A stretch of DNA of 64,000 nt. Origin: Pictodentalium vernedei. Taxonomy: Eukaryota > Mollusca > Scaphopoda > Dentaliida > Dentaliidae. The first letter of the stretch is position 1; each line of letters starts with the position of its first letter. The stretch spans positions 380,042,718 through 380,106,717 of the forward strand of contig CM062290.1 in the NCBI GenBank assembly GCA_031216915.1, given 5' to 3'. Positions 1-10,750 of this stretch are shown here, one piece after another. Made by a program: the position numbers and the translations under genes. The notes beneath the pieces are model-generated. The model had not been told where the DNA came from. It saw nothing but the letters and a program-made list of their open reading frames with translations, and made no database searches.

Positions 1-805
1 AATTATAAAATACCCGAACGAGCTACAGGTTACAACAAAATAATACAACAAAAATTAAACTCCTGATCTCGCATGTTTGCTGAACAGACTTGACAATCTT
101 TCGGAATTATTTCACCTCAAAGGTTGCGCGTTGCATCCACGGATGAATAGAGTTCATTCCCGTTTACTTTTTGACAGAATTTCTGCCAAATAAAATGGAA
201 AACAAAACTAGCACGCGATCGTCTAAGCGAGATCTAACGTTACTTGTTGCTGTTTATTTTGGCACAATTTCTATTAAGACGTCAACGGCATGGCTAGCAT
301 TTTTAGCTGTGGGTTATCACAATGTTTTGTAGCGTAACTTGTTATCAGGTTATGCTGTAAGCTCTATATTTCCACGCCTGAATTGGGGTTACACCCCTCC
401 CCAATCGGCGATCTTCACAACGCACCTGGTAGGTATTTTTTATTTTATTTTATTTTTTTTAAAGGACGATTGCGCCGTAGGCGCACGAGTTTATACGCCG
501 GAGGCGTCTGAACTCGAGAGTCCTTTATATAAAAACACTTTTTTTATTCACCGGAAGGAACGCCCGAGAAGCGACTTTACGAGAACGGCTCTTATTCGAG
601 AAATCTTCCCAAGAACAAAAAGGGACAATATAATTGTTTTCAAAGGAACATTCGGATATCAATTATGTAAAGTGAGTGAACCATCAGTTGAGAGAAGTAA
701 CAGGGGGCGAGGCGTGGGAGGGGGGGGGGGGAGGTTGCTATTGAGATATTCTCCCATAATACACCGGGAGTCAAACTAATTTACAATTTTCTACATCACG
801 TGACG
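1..805. other. Non-coding stretch before the satellite
   Basis: No gene or recognisable repeat was found here. Around 470-535 there are two small GC-rich hairpins (gcgccgtaggcgc and acgccggaggcgt) between matching aaaggac and gtccttt ends, so a small foldback element is possible. A run of G sits near 719-731. The open frame across 339-779 ends in a low-complexity Arg/Gly stretch made by that G run and does not resemble a protein I know. Confidence 0.5.
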
Positions 806-2450
806 TTCCTAGCAACACGCAACACCCGTAGCAACAGGCGATTTATTGGACCGATTTTGACCAAAATTCATACATGGACCCATAATGCAGAAGGGATCCA
901 AACCAAGAAGTCGGTAATGATGTCAGTTTGTTTCCCTAGCAACGAACGTTCCTTCATAGCAACGGGTGGCCTCTTGGGCCAATTTCGACCAAATTTGATA
1001 TATGGATCCACAATGCACTAGGAATGCTAACCAAAGACTCGAAAATGGTGTCCGTTTGTTTCCCTAACAACCAACGTGCCTCCCTATCAACGGGCGACCT
1101 ACTGGGCCAGTTGTGACTAAATTTCACTCGTGGGCCTATAATGCATCAGTGATTCAATCGAAGGAGACGGTAATGATGTCAGTTTGTTTCCATAATAACT
1201 AACGCGCCTCCCTAGCAACGGACGACCTATTGGGCCAATTGAACCAAATGTGACCCATAATGCACTAGGAATCCAAACCAAGGAGAAGGAAATTATGTCA
1301 GTTGGTTTCCCTAGCAACCAACGTGGCTCCCTAGCAAAGGGCGGCCTCTGGGGCCAATTTCGACCAAATTTGATCTATGGATTCACAATGTACTAGGGAT
1401 CCAAACAAAAGAATAGAAAATGGTGTCAGTTGGTTTCCCTAACAACCAACGTGCCTCCCTAGCAACGGCGACCTACTGGGACAGTTTTGACTAAATTTGG
1501 TACGTGGACCCTTAATGCACCAGGGATTCAAACCAAGGAGTCGGTAATGATGTCAGTTTGTTTCCTAGCAACCAACGTGTCTCCCTAGCAACGGGCGACC
1601 TATTGGGCACTTTTTTACCAAATTTGATATATGAACCCATAATGCACTAGAAATACAAACCAAGGAGTCGAAAATCATGCAAGTTTTTTTTCGTAGCAAC
1701 CAATGTGCCTCCCTAGCAACGAGCAGCCTCTTGGGCCAATTTCGACCAAATTTGATATATGGATCCACAATGCACTAGGGACCCACACAAAATAATCGAA
1801 AATGGTGTCAGTTGGTTTCCCTGACAACCAACGTGCCTCTTTAGCAACGGGCGACCTACTGAGCCAATTTCGACTAAATTTCATATTTTGAGCCATAATG
1901 CATCAAGGATTCAAACCAAAGAGTCGGTAATTATGTCAGTTTGTTTCCCTAGCAACGAACGTGCCTCCCCAGGAACGGGCGACCTATTGGGTCAAGTTTG
2001 ACCAATTTCAATCAATGGACCCACAATGAACTAGGGATCTAAACCATGGAGTCGAAAACGGGGTGAATTTTGACAAAATTTGATATATTGATATATGAAC
2101 CCATAATGCACTAGACACCTAAACCAATGAGTTGGCAATGACGTCCGTTGGTTTCCTTGGCAACCAACATGCCTCCCTAGCAACGGGTGGTCTATTGGGC
2201 CAATTCTGACCAAGTCTGATATATGGGCCCATTATACACTTAGGATCTAAAAAGAGTTTGTAGTGATGTCAGTTGGTGTCCATAGCAACCAACGTGCCTC
2301 CCTAGCGATGGGCTATCTATTAGGACAATTTTGACTAAATTCAATATATATACCTATAATATACCAGTGATCTAAGCCAAGGAGTCGGCAATGGTGTTAG
2401 TTGGTTACTTTAGCAACCAACGTGCCTCCCTGGTAACGAGCGATATATTT
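806..2450. repeat. Tandem satellite, about 128-bp unit, about 13 copies
   Basis: A repeating block contains 'ccctagcaac', then 'gggcgacctattgggcca', then 'gaccaaatttgatatatgg', then 'cccataatgcactaggga', then 'ccaaaccaaggagtcg', then 'gtttccctagcaaccaacgtgcctcc' in shortened form. The 'aacgggcgacct' landmark recurs at about 961, 1089, 1217, 1333, 1463, 1589, 1718, 1844 and 1975 and continues to about 2440, a spacing of 116-130 bp. Units have diverged by many substitutions and short indels, so the array is old or poorly homogenised. Open frames through it are shadows of the repeat. Confidence 0.9.
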
Positions 2451-3257
2451 TCAATACCCCAATGGATGTCCCGTTCACTGGTTTTGGATAGGATTTCCGT
2501 GGCTACTGTAACATTACGCATTTGGTATAGTCTCACTCTGATCTATAACTCTAAATTTTACAGCAGGAATTCAGTTTTAGCAGTGTATAGTGGCACCCTG
2601 AACCTTGAACTAGCACTCTGTAAACATGACTTGGAAGATTATTCTTTCCATTTGAGATTAACATTTTAAAATATAAAAAAATATCATCGGGTAGTCACTC
2701 GCAGCTCCAGATTTTTTTCATCGTCTTTTTTTTTTTGCATAGCTTTGCTATAATTTCTTGTTTTATATGTATTTTTAGTCAGATAAAGTAATGAATACAT
2801 GTGTACACTGATGAGTACATGAGTGAGTAAGATAATAAGTCAGAAGATAATTTTTACAAACATACAGATTTAAGAGTCAAACCCTAACATGCCGAACCAG
2901 AAATAATTAGACCATTTGTTATCATGAATTTTGTACAGCCTAGTGCTACATAGCAGGTGGGCTTTTATAACATAGGGAGAGGGATTCATGTCGAACAGCG
3001 CTGTCCCGTGTATATCCATGACATGGTGCTTAATACGTTGTATGACAGAATAGTGGTTTCAGGAATTCCCATCTGTTCTTTATGGTTCGTGATTTCTTTT
3101 CTGAGTACAAGTGAAGTGAACACAATTCTACTTCACGGAAGTTACGGAGGTCTTCGATGAAACCATGGGAACTACGTAGACATTTTCTCACTCTGCACGA
3201 ATAAATGAACTTTTTTGTATAATAGTATAAGGATAGCGAAGGGGTTGTCAAATGAGT
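2451..3257. other. Non-coding stretch
   Basis: AT-rich sequence without a recognisable gene. It contains short A and T runs and a partly repetitive 'gagtacatgagtgagtaa' stretch near 2810-2830. The open frames are short and have no recognisable domains. Confidence 0.5.
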
Positions 3258-3260
3258 AGA

Positions 3261-3305
<45 letters not shown>

Positions 3306-3392
3306 CATTATTATTATTATTATTATTATTATTAGTAGTAGTAGTAGTAGTAGTAGTAATACTATTTTTATTATTATTATTATTATTATATC
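3258..3392. repeat. Microsatellite (ATT)n with an internal (AGT)n block
   Basis: An almost pure ATT run is interrupted by one atc, then turns into about eight AGT triplets, then returns to ATT. It directly abuts the 3' end of the minus-strand LINE remnant, so it probably grew from that LINE's 3' terminal tail. Confidence 0.95.
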
Positions 3393-3787
3393 CAAGAATA
3401 ATGAAAGGTGGGGTCAACGGCATCAACACTCCGCAGTTCTGTTGAAGCCTTTCTGGCAATTGTAACAAAATTGTTTTTGGAACGGAACTCAACATTCTAC
3501 AAAAAGGTGTAACACAGTTTCTCTGGTGTTGTTACAAAAAGTGCAGAGCTCGGTCTCAGATAGTCTACATTGGGACAGGCGTGTATTCGTAAATAGAACT
3601 CCTTGTAAAGTCTTGTATTGTAGTGCTTGAAGGTAAGAGTCATCCGTAGTAGTGAGAGCACCTTTGTATTTCAAACTCCAAGCATCAGCTTCCATCTCGA
3701 CATGCAAAAGTTTCTTCCATTTTTCCTGAGATTGCACCGGAAACAAAGTTATGCTTTATAGAACCAGAGGGTAGATTGAGGATATGG

Positions 3788-3913
3788 AATGAGTGTTTTT
3801 CTCATATAATATTTATGGAACGAGTCTAAGAATTTTCCGTTTTGGCGAGCCTCTGGCGAGCTCAAACGGAAAATTCGGACGAGTTTCATACATATTATAT
3901 GAGAAAAACACTC
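3788..3913. mobile_element. Hairpin MITE core inside the LINE remnant
   Basis: Long inverted repeat: the left arm starts 'gagtgtttttctcatataat' and the right arm ends with its complement 'attatatgagaaaaacactc'. The loop is a short ggcgag/ctctggcgag segment near 3845. It lies between two parts of the same LINE, so it inserted after the LINE. The true ends of the element were not determined. Confidence 0.65.
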
Positions 3914-3975
3914 ATTTCATATTCTATTTATCATATGACACACACACGCACAAATTAGCCACTTAGAAGGACTTT

Positions 3976-4195
3976 TTAACCCACCACCTAACTTGTGTTG
4001 CAGACGGCACTTGGAAAAAACGTCCCCGTATAACTAAAAGTTTTCATTTTCTGCTTCCAAAACATAGGTTATGACCCTTCATTGAAACGAGCTCGTCGGG
4101 CTCGTTCCAATGAGGGGTCATAACCTATGTTTTGGAAGCAAAAAGTCAAAATATAAAAAAAATGAATGTCGTTTTTCTTGTAGGTAAAAGATTAA
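3976..4195. mobile_element. piggyBac-type (TTAA) MITE, degraded copy
   Basis: TTAA at both ends (3976-3979 and 4192-4195), with terminal sequences that are degraded versions of CCCTTTACCTAAC and its complement. The centre (4068-4135) is the palindrome typical of this window: 'cataggttatgacc', 'ggaacgagctcg' and the mirror image. It is nested in the LINE remnant and followed by an 88-bp direct repeat (4251-4415) containing 'gtccagttttgaaat'. Confidence 0.65.
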
Positions 4196-5480
4196 TACAA
4201 TATAACCCACCCTAAATAGCACAGATAACGTAAATTCTCCCTATTGAAATTATGCAAATGTCACCCAGTTGTATTTTGTTTAGCCAAACAAATTGTCCAG
4301 TTTTGAAATCGACCAATGAAAGCTCCCAACTCTAATTATGCAAATTATGAAAATGTGGCCCAGTTTTATTTTGTTCAACCAATCAAATTGTCTAGTTTTG
4401 AAATTGACCAATGAAATTGACGGAAGGCTTTATTTATCACTGATTAATATGAAAACACAATATCAAATGTTTAAATGTGAACAAAACGGACGAGTCATGT
4501 GATAAAAAGTTTTATTAACTGTGCTCAATTCTCTGAATTTATCTACTAGTGGATGTTGGATACAGTTTAATTTTTTTCTGCATTTAATTTTGTCCTGTCA
4601 GTGTTTTAAAATTGCATTTTTAACACCCAAATAAACCGTGTAGGGCGTTTTAATGCCAAATTTTCTGGAGAATGTTTCAAAATTGAGGAACCCCCCACCC
4701 TCCACTCCACCCCCACTCCACCCCCACCCTCACTCAAGCCGTCGTTTACAAAATATACCCTTATCGCACCATTTTTGATTATAGAAAGGTTTATTGTATC
4801 TTTATTGTAGAATAGAACAGATCTCCTCTAAGTCAGGTAAACGTCCGGCATCCAGAAGTGACCAGGCGTTAAGAACGTTTTTCCCAAACCTGTTTAAATG
4901 CTCTCTGACTTTTGTTAACCCCTCTTTGTGTAGAAACCAAGTTTCTGTACCACCGTATTTTTCGAAATAGTTCAGAATAAGTGTTTTTCAAGGTGCCATT
5001 ATGCTTGGGTCCAATAATTTTTTAATCCATACCATTTTCAATGAATAACTATATATCAGAATACTTGGGAACTTGCTTCCCCATCTTCAATTTTATTCAT
5101 TAATATCTTACGTTTAATCTTTTCGCGTTTTCCAGACCATAAGAACTGGAACCGTTGGGACTGTATTGTATCTATCATGTTGTTGTCCGGATTCGGCAAG
5201 ACAGCTAGACAGTGGATAAGTATTGGAAGTACCAGAGTTTTTTATGACGGTAGTTTTTCCAATCAGGGGTTAGCTTCCTAAACGACCAGCCCATCAATAG
5301 TTTTTTCATCTTTTCTGTTTTGTCGATGTAATTTTGTATTATGTAATTTTCACCAAAAACATCATACGTGATGCCGAGAATAGTGAATTTCCCACCCAGA
5401 ATCCAATGAACATTGTGTTTCGTGGCGTTTCTTTCACTTGACCCACGTTTTGATCCAATCCTAATAATTTGTGTTTTGTC

Positions 5481-6390
5481 AAAATTCAGTTTTAGACCTG
5501 ACAGGTAGGTATTTTAAAAAACACATTTTAATCATTACACTGACATTGAGTATATCTTTTCGTAAAATTATGTTTGATGGGTTATTAAATTATTTTACCC
5601 CCGTCAAATATACATCTGTGACGGACATAAAACCGTACGTGATATATAATCACAGATGAATCTTTATTGTGTGTCTTTGTAAAGTACAGTCGCAATGGAC
5701 TGGTCGTAATCCACGCAGTGATGTACGCGGATGCCTTTACCAGATAATAAAATTCAGACATGGTGCTTCATTAATTTTTTTTTTTTATGATTATGCCTAT
5801 AATTAGTGTTTGAAATCTAGTATTATTGTGTCCGTGAAAATGTTACACACCCGTTGAAATAGACCAGTCTATGGCGGCTGTACTTTAATGTACATTAGAG
5901 TTAATTAGGGTCCGCCTGGTCTTAACGCTAATTACTGAAGCGGCAACTCCCTTCTTTATGCTAAACAATGCACTCCTCAGTTGAGCAAATATAATCCTAC
6001 TCTTGCCAACCTGCAAGGAATGAATGCTTGCTGTCAGAGATAATTTAGGAAAATAAAGACACTTATTGAAATAAGAATAGATGGTGTAATTAGGGTTGTA
6101 CAACTATCAAACCTGAACAGTTGTCAAAGAACAGACGCATACATGTTGCAAATTTAAACAAAGAAACAAGATATAATAAATTAATCTTTCACCATCTTCA
6201 TGACTGTGATTATGTTCGAAACTTAATTAGATACCTCGGGTTTTTAATGTTTCAGGCATTTCAACATGAAGGTTTTGAAGCTACGAAATCGCTCAATTTG
6301 CAAAACGAAAAAAAGATCGGCACCATATTTTTTCTTTCCCAGTGTACCACAATATTGAATCTTTTATACAAAATCATCACCGAGTGTAAG
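5481..6390. other. Non-coding stretch with one interspersed repeat
   Basis: No gene recognised. At about 5760-5880 there is a segment beginning 'ggtgcttcattaattttt' and continuing 'atgcctataattagtgtttg' that recurs near 26136 and 34245, so it is an unnamed interspersed repeat. The rest holds nothing I can identify. Confidence 0.5.
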
Positions 6391-6670
6391 TAGTAGAAGA
6401 AATGGTTTTCGACCCTGTTTTGCCGGTGAGGGGGGAGAGGGGTGAGAGGGGTGGATGACGTCATCATAATTAAAATGTTACGTAAGGTAATTAATGTTAC
6501 TTAATTATTTTTTTTTTGTTTTTAATCACTTTAATTAATAATTGTTGCTTAATTAATTTTAATTAATGACTGTTGCATAATGAATGTAAATAATGTAATT
6601 AATGAGTGTAATTAGAGTTGATTAGACTGGACATGCTATCATGTATTTAAAAATCAATGATGATCTCACG

Positions 6671-7030
6671 TGACAAGATGTGTCTTGCTTTTAACTGAAG
6701 ACTGTGAACGACTCCATTGTGGCTATTTTTATAGGTATAATTTGATTTAATAACTTGGCGTGATTCTTACATATTAATAATGCAAGTTTATTCTTCTCGT
6801 TTTTATGGCTGTCGAAAAACTCTCATAGACCAAGGTATTCTGATTTTACATGACAAGATGTGTCTTGCTTTTAACTGAAGACTGTGAACGACTCCATTGT
6901 GGCTATTTTTATAGGTATAATTTGATTTAATAACTTGGCATGATTCTTACATATTAATAATGCAAGTTTATTCTTCTCGTTTTTATGGCTGTCGAAAAAC
7001 TCTCATAGACCAAGGTATTCTGATTTTACG
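6671..7030 (+). repeat. 180-bp tandem duplication within the left arm
   Basis: Two adjacent units (6671-6850 and 6851-7030) start 'tgacaagatgtgtcttgctt' and end with 'caaggtattctgatttta'. They differ at very few positions. The right arm carries only one unit (about 14165-14362), so this duplication either arose after the inverted duplication or was lost from the right arm. Confidence 0.9.
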
Positions 7031-7564
7031 CCTCACGCGATAAAGTAATTTTTTAATGGTCCGATTTCTATGTTTTGACTGATTTTCAAAAAAAAAATCA
7101 CAAGAGAAATCGCCATGAGAATACTGTACACGGGGGAGAGGCTATACATGGCTGTACTTTATGCCCCAATACTTTGATGAATTAACGGATCATCTGAAAA
7201 CCCACCAAGAAGTTGCTTTGAACTGTCAATTTTGTGTTTCAATAGCAAATTCAACAAAAGAGAGAGGCAGTGTACATCAAACAGGCGTCGATGTCAAGAT
7301 GTTCTAGTGGACGTTTTGTCTGAAATCCTATAATAGGAAAGATACATTAGAAAAAACATGGAGAAATGTCAAAACTCGACATTTAACTGCGCGATTTGTG
7401 GGTTTCAGCTGATTCAACTTAACCGTCATCGCGCCACAAGTAGCAGATTGATCGGTGGAGACGTTCCTCATCAAATAAGGGGGGGTCAAACGAGGTTATG
7501 AGGAGTGGGTGAAGGAGACAAGTGTGCGGTCATATGTTTAAAATTTTAATAACCTTAATTGCTA

Positions 7565-8180
7565 TGACGTAATCCCCTTAATAAATAGCGTATATTCATT
7601 TAATATAATATATTAATAATTTTCGTTAAATAATTCATTTTTTATTCCACACCCCTGTATCCCCTCACAGTACCTAAAACTTTCATGAACTCCCCTCCTC
7701 CAGGTCATCCAATACTAAAAAACTTTTGGAAACTGCTCTCCCCCGCCCCCACCATAATCTTAAAAAGAGTTGCTTTGTCACAAACACACACTTTTTCAAC
7801 CAATCAGACACCTCCATTATCCCACACCCTCACCGTCACACCCCTGTATCCCCTCACAGTACCTAAAACTTTCCTGAACTCCCCTCCTCCAGGTCATCCA
7901 ATACTAAAACACTTTTGGAAACCCCTCTCCCCCTCCCCCAGCCCTCACAATAGCTAAATTATCTCGAACCCCAGTTCAGTTCTCTAAATGTAATGGACAT
8001 GTCAGACCCCCGAATACGCCTTCCCCACAATTTTGAGCGATCAAATTACCCCGATTAGTCTCCTCTCATAACTTACCACACTCTTAACCCGTATTTACTA
8101 TGAGATTGTCCCCCTAATAAATAGGGTATGTTCATTTAATATAATATATTAATAATTTTCGTTAAATAATTCATTCCACA
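7565..8180 (+). repeat. Internal direct repeats in the left arm
   Basis: A block reading 'ttcatttaatataatatat' then 'taattttcgttaaataattc' occurs at about 7595-7640 and 8132-8174. Between them, a C-rich block ('cccctgtatcccctcacag' followed by 'aactcccctcctccaggtca') occurs twice, at about 7651 and 7845. The mirror arrangement is in the right arm at about 13000-13600. The open frames here (MNSPPPGHPI...) are translations of the repeat, not proteins. Confidence 0.8.
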
Positions 8181-8257
8181 AGACACTTGTCAAAAAAACA
8201 AAATGGCGGATTAGTTTGACAGAAATACGCGTATCGATTTATTCATAAGTGCCTGTC

Positions 8258-8507
8258 GGTTGTGTCCTTGGGCAAGACACTTCATCCCCATTGACCATGT
8301 GGGGACATGGTGACGCTGTGCACTAAGGCGTACTGCACGTCGATGGAGCACCTGTCTTCAACCAATGCAGACCCTGTGTAGAATGTTGACAGTTGCTTGC
8401 CATTGCTCTATGGCTCTCTCCAGCTTCCTCCACCCGTAAAACTGTCGTGGTCATGATTAGTCATTGTGCAGACCTTAAACACCAATAAATAAATATAAAT
8501 AAATAGT
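8258..8507 (+). mobile_element. SINE, 5'-truncated copy (left arm)
   Basis: It lacks the tRNA head and begins in the conserved body at 'tgtgtccttgggcaagacac'. It runs through 'aaggcgtactgcacgtcg', 'cttcaaccaatgc' and 'cacccgtaaaactgtc', and ends in an AATAAATA tail. The same copy is present inverted in the right arm (about 12681-12926), so it predates the inverted duplication. Confidence 0.85.
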
Positions 8508-8740
8508 CGGTTATCAAAACAACCCTTAAGTGTTTAACAGTTAATTGTGGACCAGTGCGTTCAAAAATGAAAAAAATTGGGTGATAACACTACGGACTGT
8601 GTTTAATCATAGAAAAATCACACCCGTGCTATTACTAACCCGTATGATTTATTTTTGAACGTTCACTGAAGAATAACCCACCCATCTAAGTAAAAGCATG
8701 AAAGAGCTAATATTATCTAATTACCTATGAGAGGTGGGGG

Positions 8741-8878
8741 TGGTCGGTAACGTTGTGTACTATGGCGTACTCCCTTCAGCCAATGATAACCCTGTGTAGA
8801 ACTTTGACAGTTGTTTGCCTCTGCACGATGGTTCTTTCCGGATTGCTCCAACTGTCGTTAAATAAATGAAAAAAAAAC
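8741..8878 (+). mobile_element. SINE body fragment (left arm)
   Basis: A short, diverged part of the SINE body (gtgtactatggcgtact, then ccaatgataaccctgtgtag, then ccggattgctccaactgtcg) ending in aataaatg plus an A run. Its inverted partner lies at about 12312-12447. Confidence 0.7.
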
Positions 8879-9089
8879 TACAATTCTATAATAACAGGCC
8901 AAGCCCCCTTCGTTTTGTCAGGGTGGAAAATCAACAGTGCTTTCACCCCCCACCTCATTTTAATAGTTGAAAAGCGCTGTTACTGGATCAAAAAAAATGG
9001 TAAAAGGATATGCGACTCTGTATTAGCCACCCAAATTTGCGAGACTTGGGAAATATAACCCACCTAGAGCTGCACCAAAGCTACGTACA

Positions 9090-9320
9090 CTATTCGAACT
9101 CCCGCGTTGTGTCCTTGGGCAAGTTACTTGACCCCGATTGTCCCCATGGGAGCACGGTGACGGCGTGTAATAAGGTGTACTGCACGTCGGTGATACGCAT
9201 ATTTTAGAACAATCTAACCCTGCTTGTGCGGATTTCCGACGTTGGTGAGATGACAGTTACTCGTCGTTGCTCTGTGGTTCTCCTTGGATATTCCGGAGTC
9301 TACCCGTAAAATTGTCACAT
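9090..9320 (+). mobile_element. SINE copy with partial head (left arm)
   Basis: Begins with a remnant of a B-box-like 'ttcgaactccc', then 'gcgttgtgtccttgggcaag', then the SINE body to 'acccgtaaaattgtcac'. An 'acgcatattttag' segment interrupts the usual sequence near 9195. The partner copy is at about 11885-12118 on the minus strand. Confidence 0.75.
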
Positions 9321-10342
9321 TTAATTATAACTTAAACTTGATGTCCGGGTGTAATGAAATAGCGTATTTTCTGCAGACATTCTAAATAAAAGCAGCTGGT
9401 TTACAAACCTGTATATATTTTTTTTTTCAATTCAGTAAAAATATATGATAGTTACTGATGTAACACGCCGATTAGTATGTTTAATGAATCTAACTACGCC
9501 AGTCCGACCGACCCTTTGCCCACCATGATCACAACAAATGTTTCGATTCTCTCTCTCTCTCTCACCGATACAGTACGGGTGGAAACTAATTGCGTTCAAG
9601 CTGTTGTTTTTTTCTTGGTTTTACCACCCCCCTTACAGTGCAAATCGAAATGAAATCTGATTCATTGAACCATACTACAGTGCATGCCAAAATTAATTTT
9701 TGAACGCCATTTTTTCTATGTGCCACTATCAGCAGCTATGACCATAGTGTAACTTTGTGGTAAAATGCTTATTTTTGTACAAAACTCAAGACCTTTCTCT
9801 GACAAATGCCTATATAAAAACAAGATAATACGCGAGAATGCATTGTGTACCTGCATTTTGTTGATAAAATATGTCATGACCACATTCCCGAATATTAATA
9901 ATGTACCCGCTTAATAACAGCCGAATTTTTATCGGATCACAGTTTTTGATTTGAATAATTGCCGATTTTTTTATTAAATCACATTTTGTAATTTATGTAG
10001 ATTTCCTGAACTGGGCGAAGGTCAAGAAAGGCACTCTGTAGTTTAGGAGACTCCACAAATAAAAACAAAATAAAAAATCTTAGATATATTGCATTTTTTT
10101 AATTATCCATATTAACCAGAAATCAAAACTAGTCAAATTAATTAGAATTTAATTACAAATGGATATGAAATTTGCAGTAAAATGAACACTGGTATATGCT
10201 GCTGGCCGCATTTTTAGTTGTCTGTAATGGCTGTTGTTCAGAATGTCACCCTATTGGGGTGAGTTTTCGCTTTTCCATCCAGTTTCATGAGAGCTTCCAC
10301 GAAGTCCGTTCCACATTCGCAATCTTTTCCAGGGGCCATTCT

Positions 10343-10750
10343 TCAAAGGCTGGTCCATCGCAGCTTTGCAGAGATATTGTTTTCTGGACGACAAAGTTCA
10401 ATGCGTTCTTGGTTTCCGATCACACCCCTTGGGATATTTTGATCTTTAAGGATGTTTGCCAAAATTTTCCACCCTGTCGGTTGAAAATCTTTTCTTTTTC
10501 GCAGCAGATCATTTATTAGATCACACATATTGGAGCCCGAAATTGTAATGCCGTTATACACGAGTCGATCATTCTCATCCCAGGATAAATTGGGTATATT
10601 CTTTATTATCTGGAGTAACAAAAGCGCCTTCTCCTGCATGGAATCTGGTATAACGGCTAACCAGTCCAGATGATTTTCCACTGAAAAACTAGTCGTTAAG
10701 GAGTGTGGTTTTGGTGGTTTATTTGCATAAATTTGATTGGCGCTGAACAT
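10343..10750 (-). CDS. Unrecognised ORF, 135 codons, spanning the loop and the end of the left arm
   Basis: Open reading frame from ATG at 10750 to 10343. The first 98 or so codons lie in the unique loop; the remainder (from 'ILKDQNIPRG' on) lies in the left arm. Visible features are an amphipathic helical stretch (about residues 30-50, 'MQEKALLLLQIIKNIP') and a polar 'GSNMCDLINDLLRKRKDF' block near residues 72-89, followed by 'GWKILANILKDQNIP'. This layout reminds me of short helical domains found in TE-associated ORFs of invertebrates, but I cannot name a family. The ORF is probably N-terminally truncated, because the right arm starts exactly at its first codon (10748-10750). The right arm also encodes the last 36 or so residues, on the plus strand from 10750. 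No membrane segment or catalytic motif is visible. Confidence 0.45.
   Translation of the reverse strand: MFSANQIYANKPPKPHSLTTSFSVENHLDWLAVIPDSMQEKALLLLQIIKNIPNLSWDENDRLVYNGITISGSNMCDLINDLLRKRKDFQPTGWKILANILKDQNIPRGVIGNQERIELCRPENNISAKLRWTSL
10455..10747. other. Loop between the arms of the giant inverted repeat
   Basis: 293 bp of single-copy sequence between 'ggatg' (ends 10454) and 'catcc' (starts 10748). It is coding in frame with the left arm on the minus strand, so left arm plus loop look like the original contiguous piece and the right arm like the inverted copy. Confidence 0.8.

Larger units (their letters stand above)
3393..5480 (-). pseudogene. L1/Tx1-like LINE reverse transcriptase, C-terminal remnant, split by nested MITEs
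   Basis: Reading the minus strand from 5480 down, the translation follows the post-RT part of an L1/Tx1-type LINE ORF2. It has a 'GGKFTILGITYDVF' segment, then 'KLLMGWSFRKLTPDW' (the usual NW.KR.LTP.G position), then 'KWCDKGI' near 4770, and 'FLNFETFSRKFGIK' near 4670. It ends with a zinc-finger-like zf-RVT block at 3746-3489 (LQYKTLQGVLFTN, then ELCTFCNNTRETVLHLFVEC). The frame shifts several times, including in a G-rich minisatellite at about 4688-4735 (plus strand: repeated ccaccccca). About 0.75 kb of hairpin MITE sequence (about 3760-4510) interrupts it. The RT palm domain itself is absent. It is a dead 5'-truncated copy. Family assignment comes from remembered motif order; the clade is less certain than the LINE call. 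Confidence 0.75.
6391..10454 (+). repeat. Left arm of a giant inverted repeat
   Basis: This 4.06-kb arm pairs with 10748-14952. Matching landmarks include 'tagtagaagaaatggtttt' (6391) with 'aaccatttcttctgctacta' at the far right end, and 'gatctttaaggatg' (10441-10454) with 'catccttaaagatc' (10748) at the loop. By eye the arms are about 95-97% identical, with many small indels and two large differences: a 180-bp tandem duplication only in the left arm (6671-7030) and about 300 bp extra only in the right arm. The arm holds three 5'-truncated SINE pieces, AT-rich spacer and a CT-rich microsatellite near 9541. Confidence 0.92.

Noticed and set aside
800-2213. Several 60-73-codon proteins on both strands
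   Set aside because: They are frames through the 128-bp satellite and repeat with its period.
3030-3495. Asn- or Ile-rich protein
   Set aside because: Translation of the ATT microsatellite in different frames.
7685-7957. Proline-rich protein 'MNSPPPGHPI', also on the minus strand at 13147-13500
   Set aside because: Both are translations of the duplicated C-rich repeat in the two arms. The frames owe their openness to the repeat, and no domain is visible.
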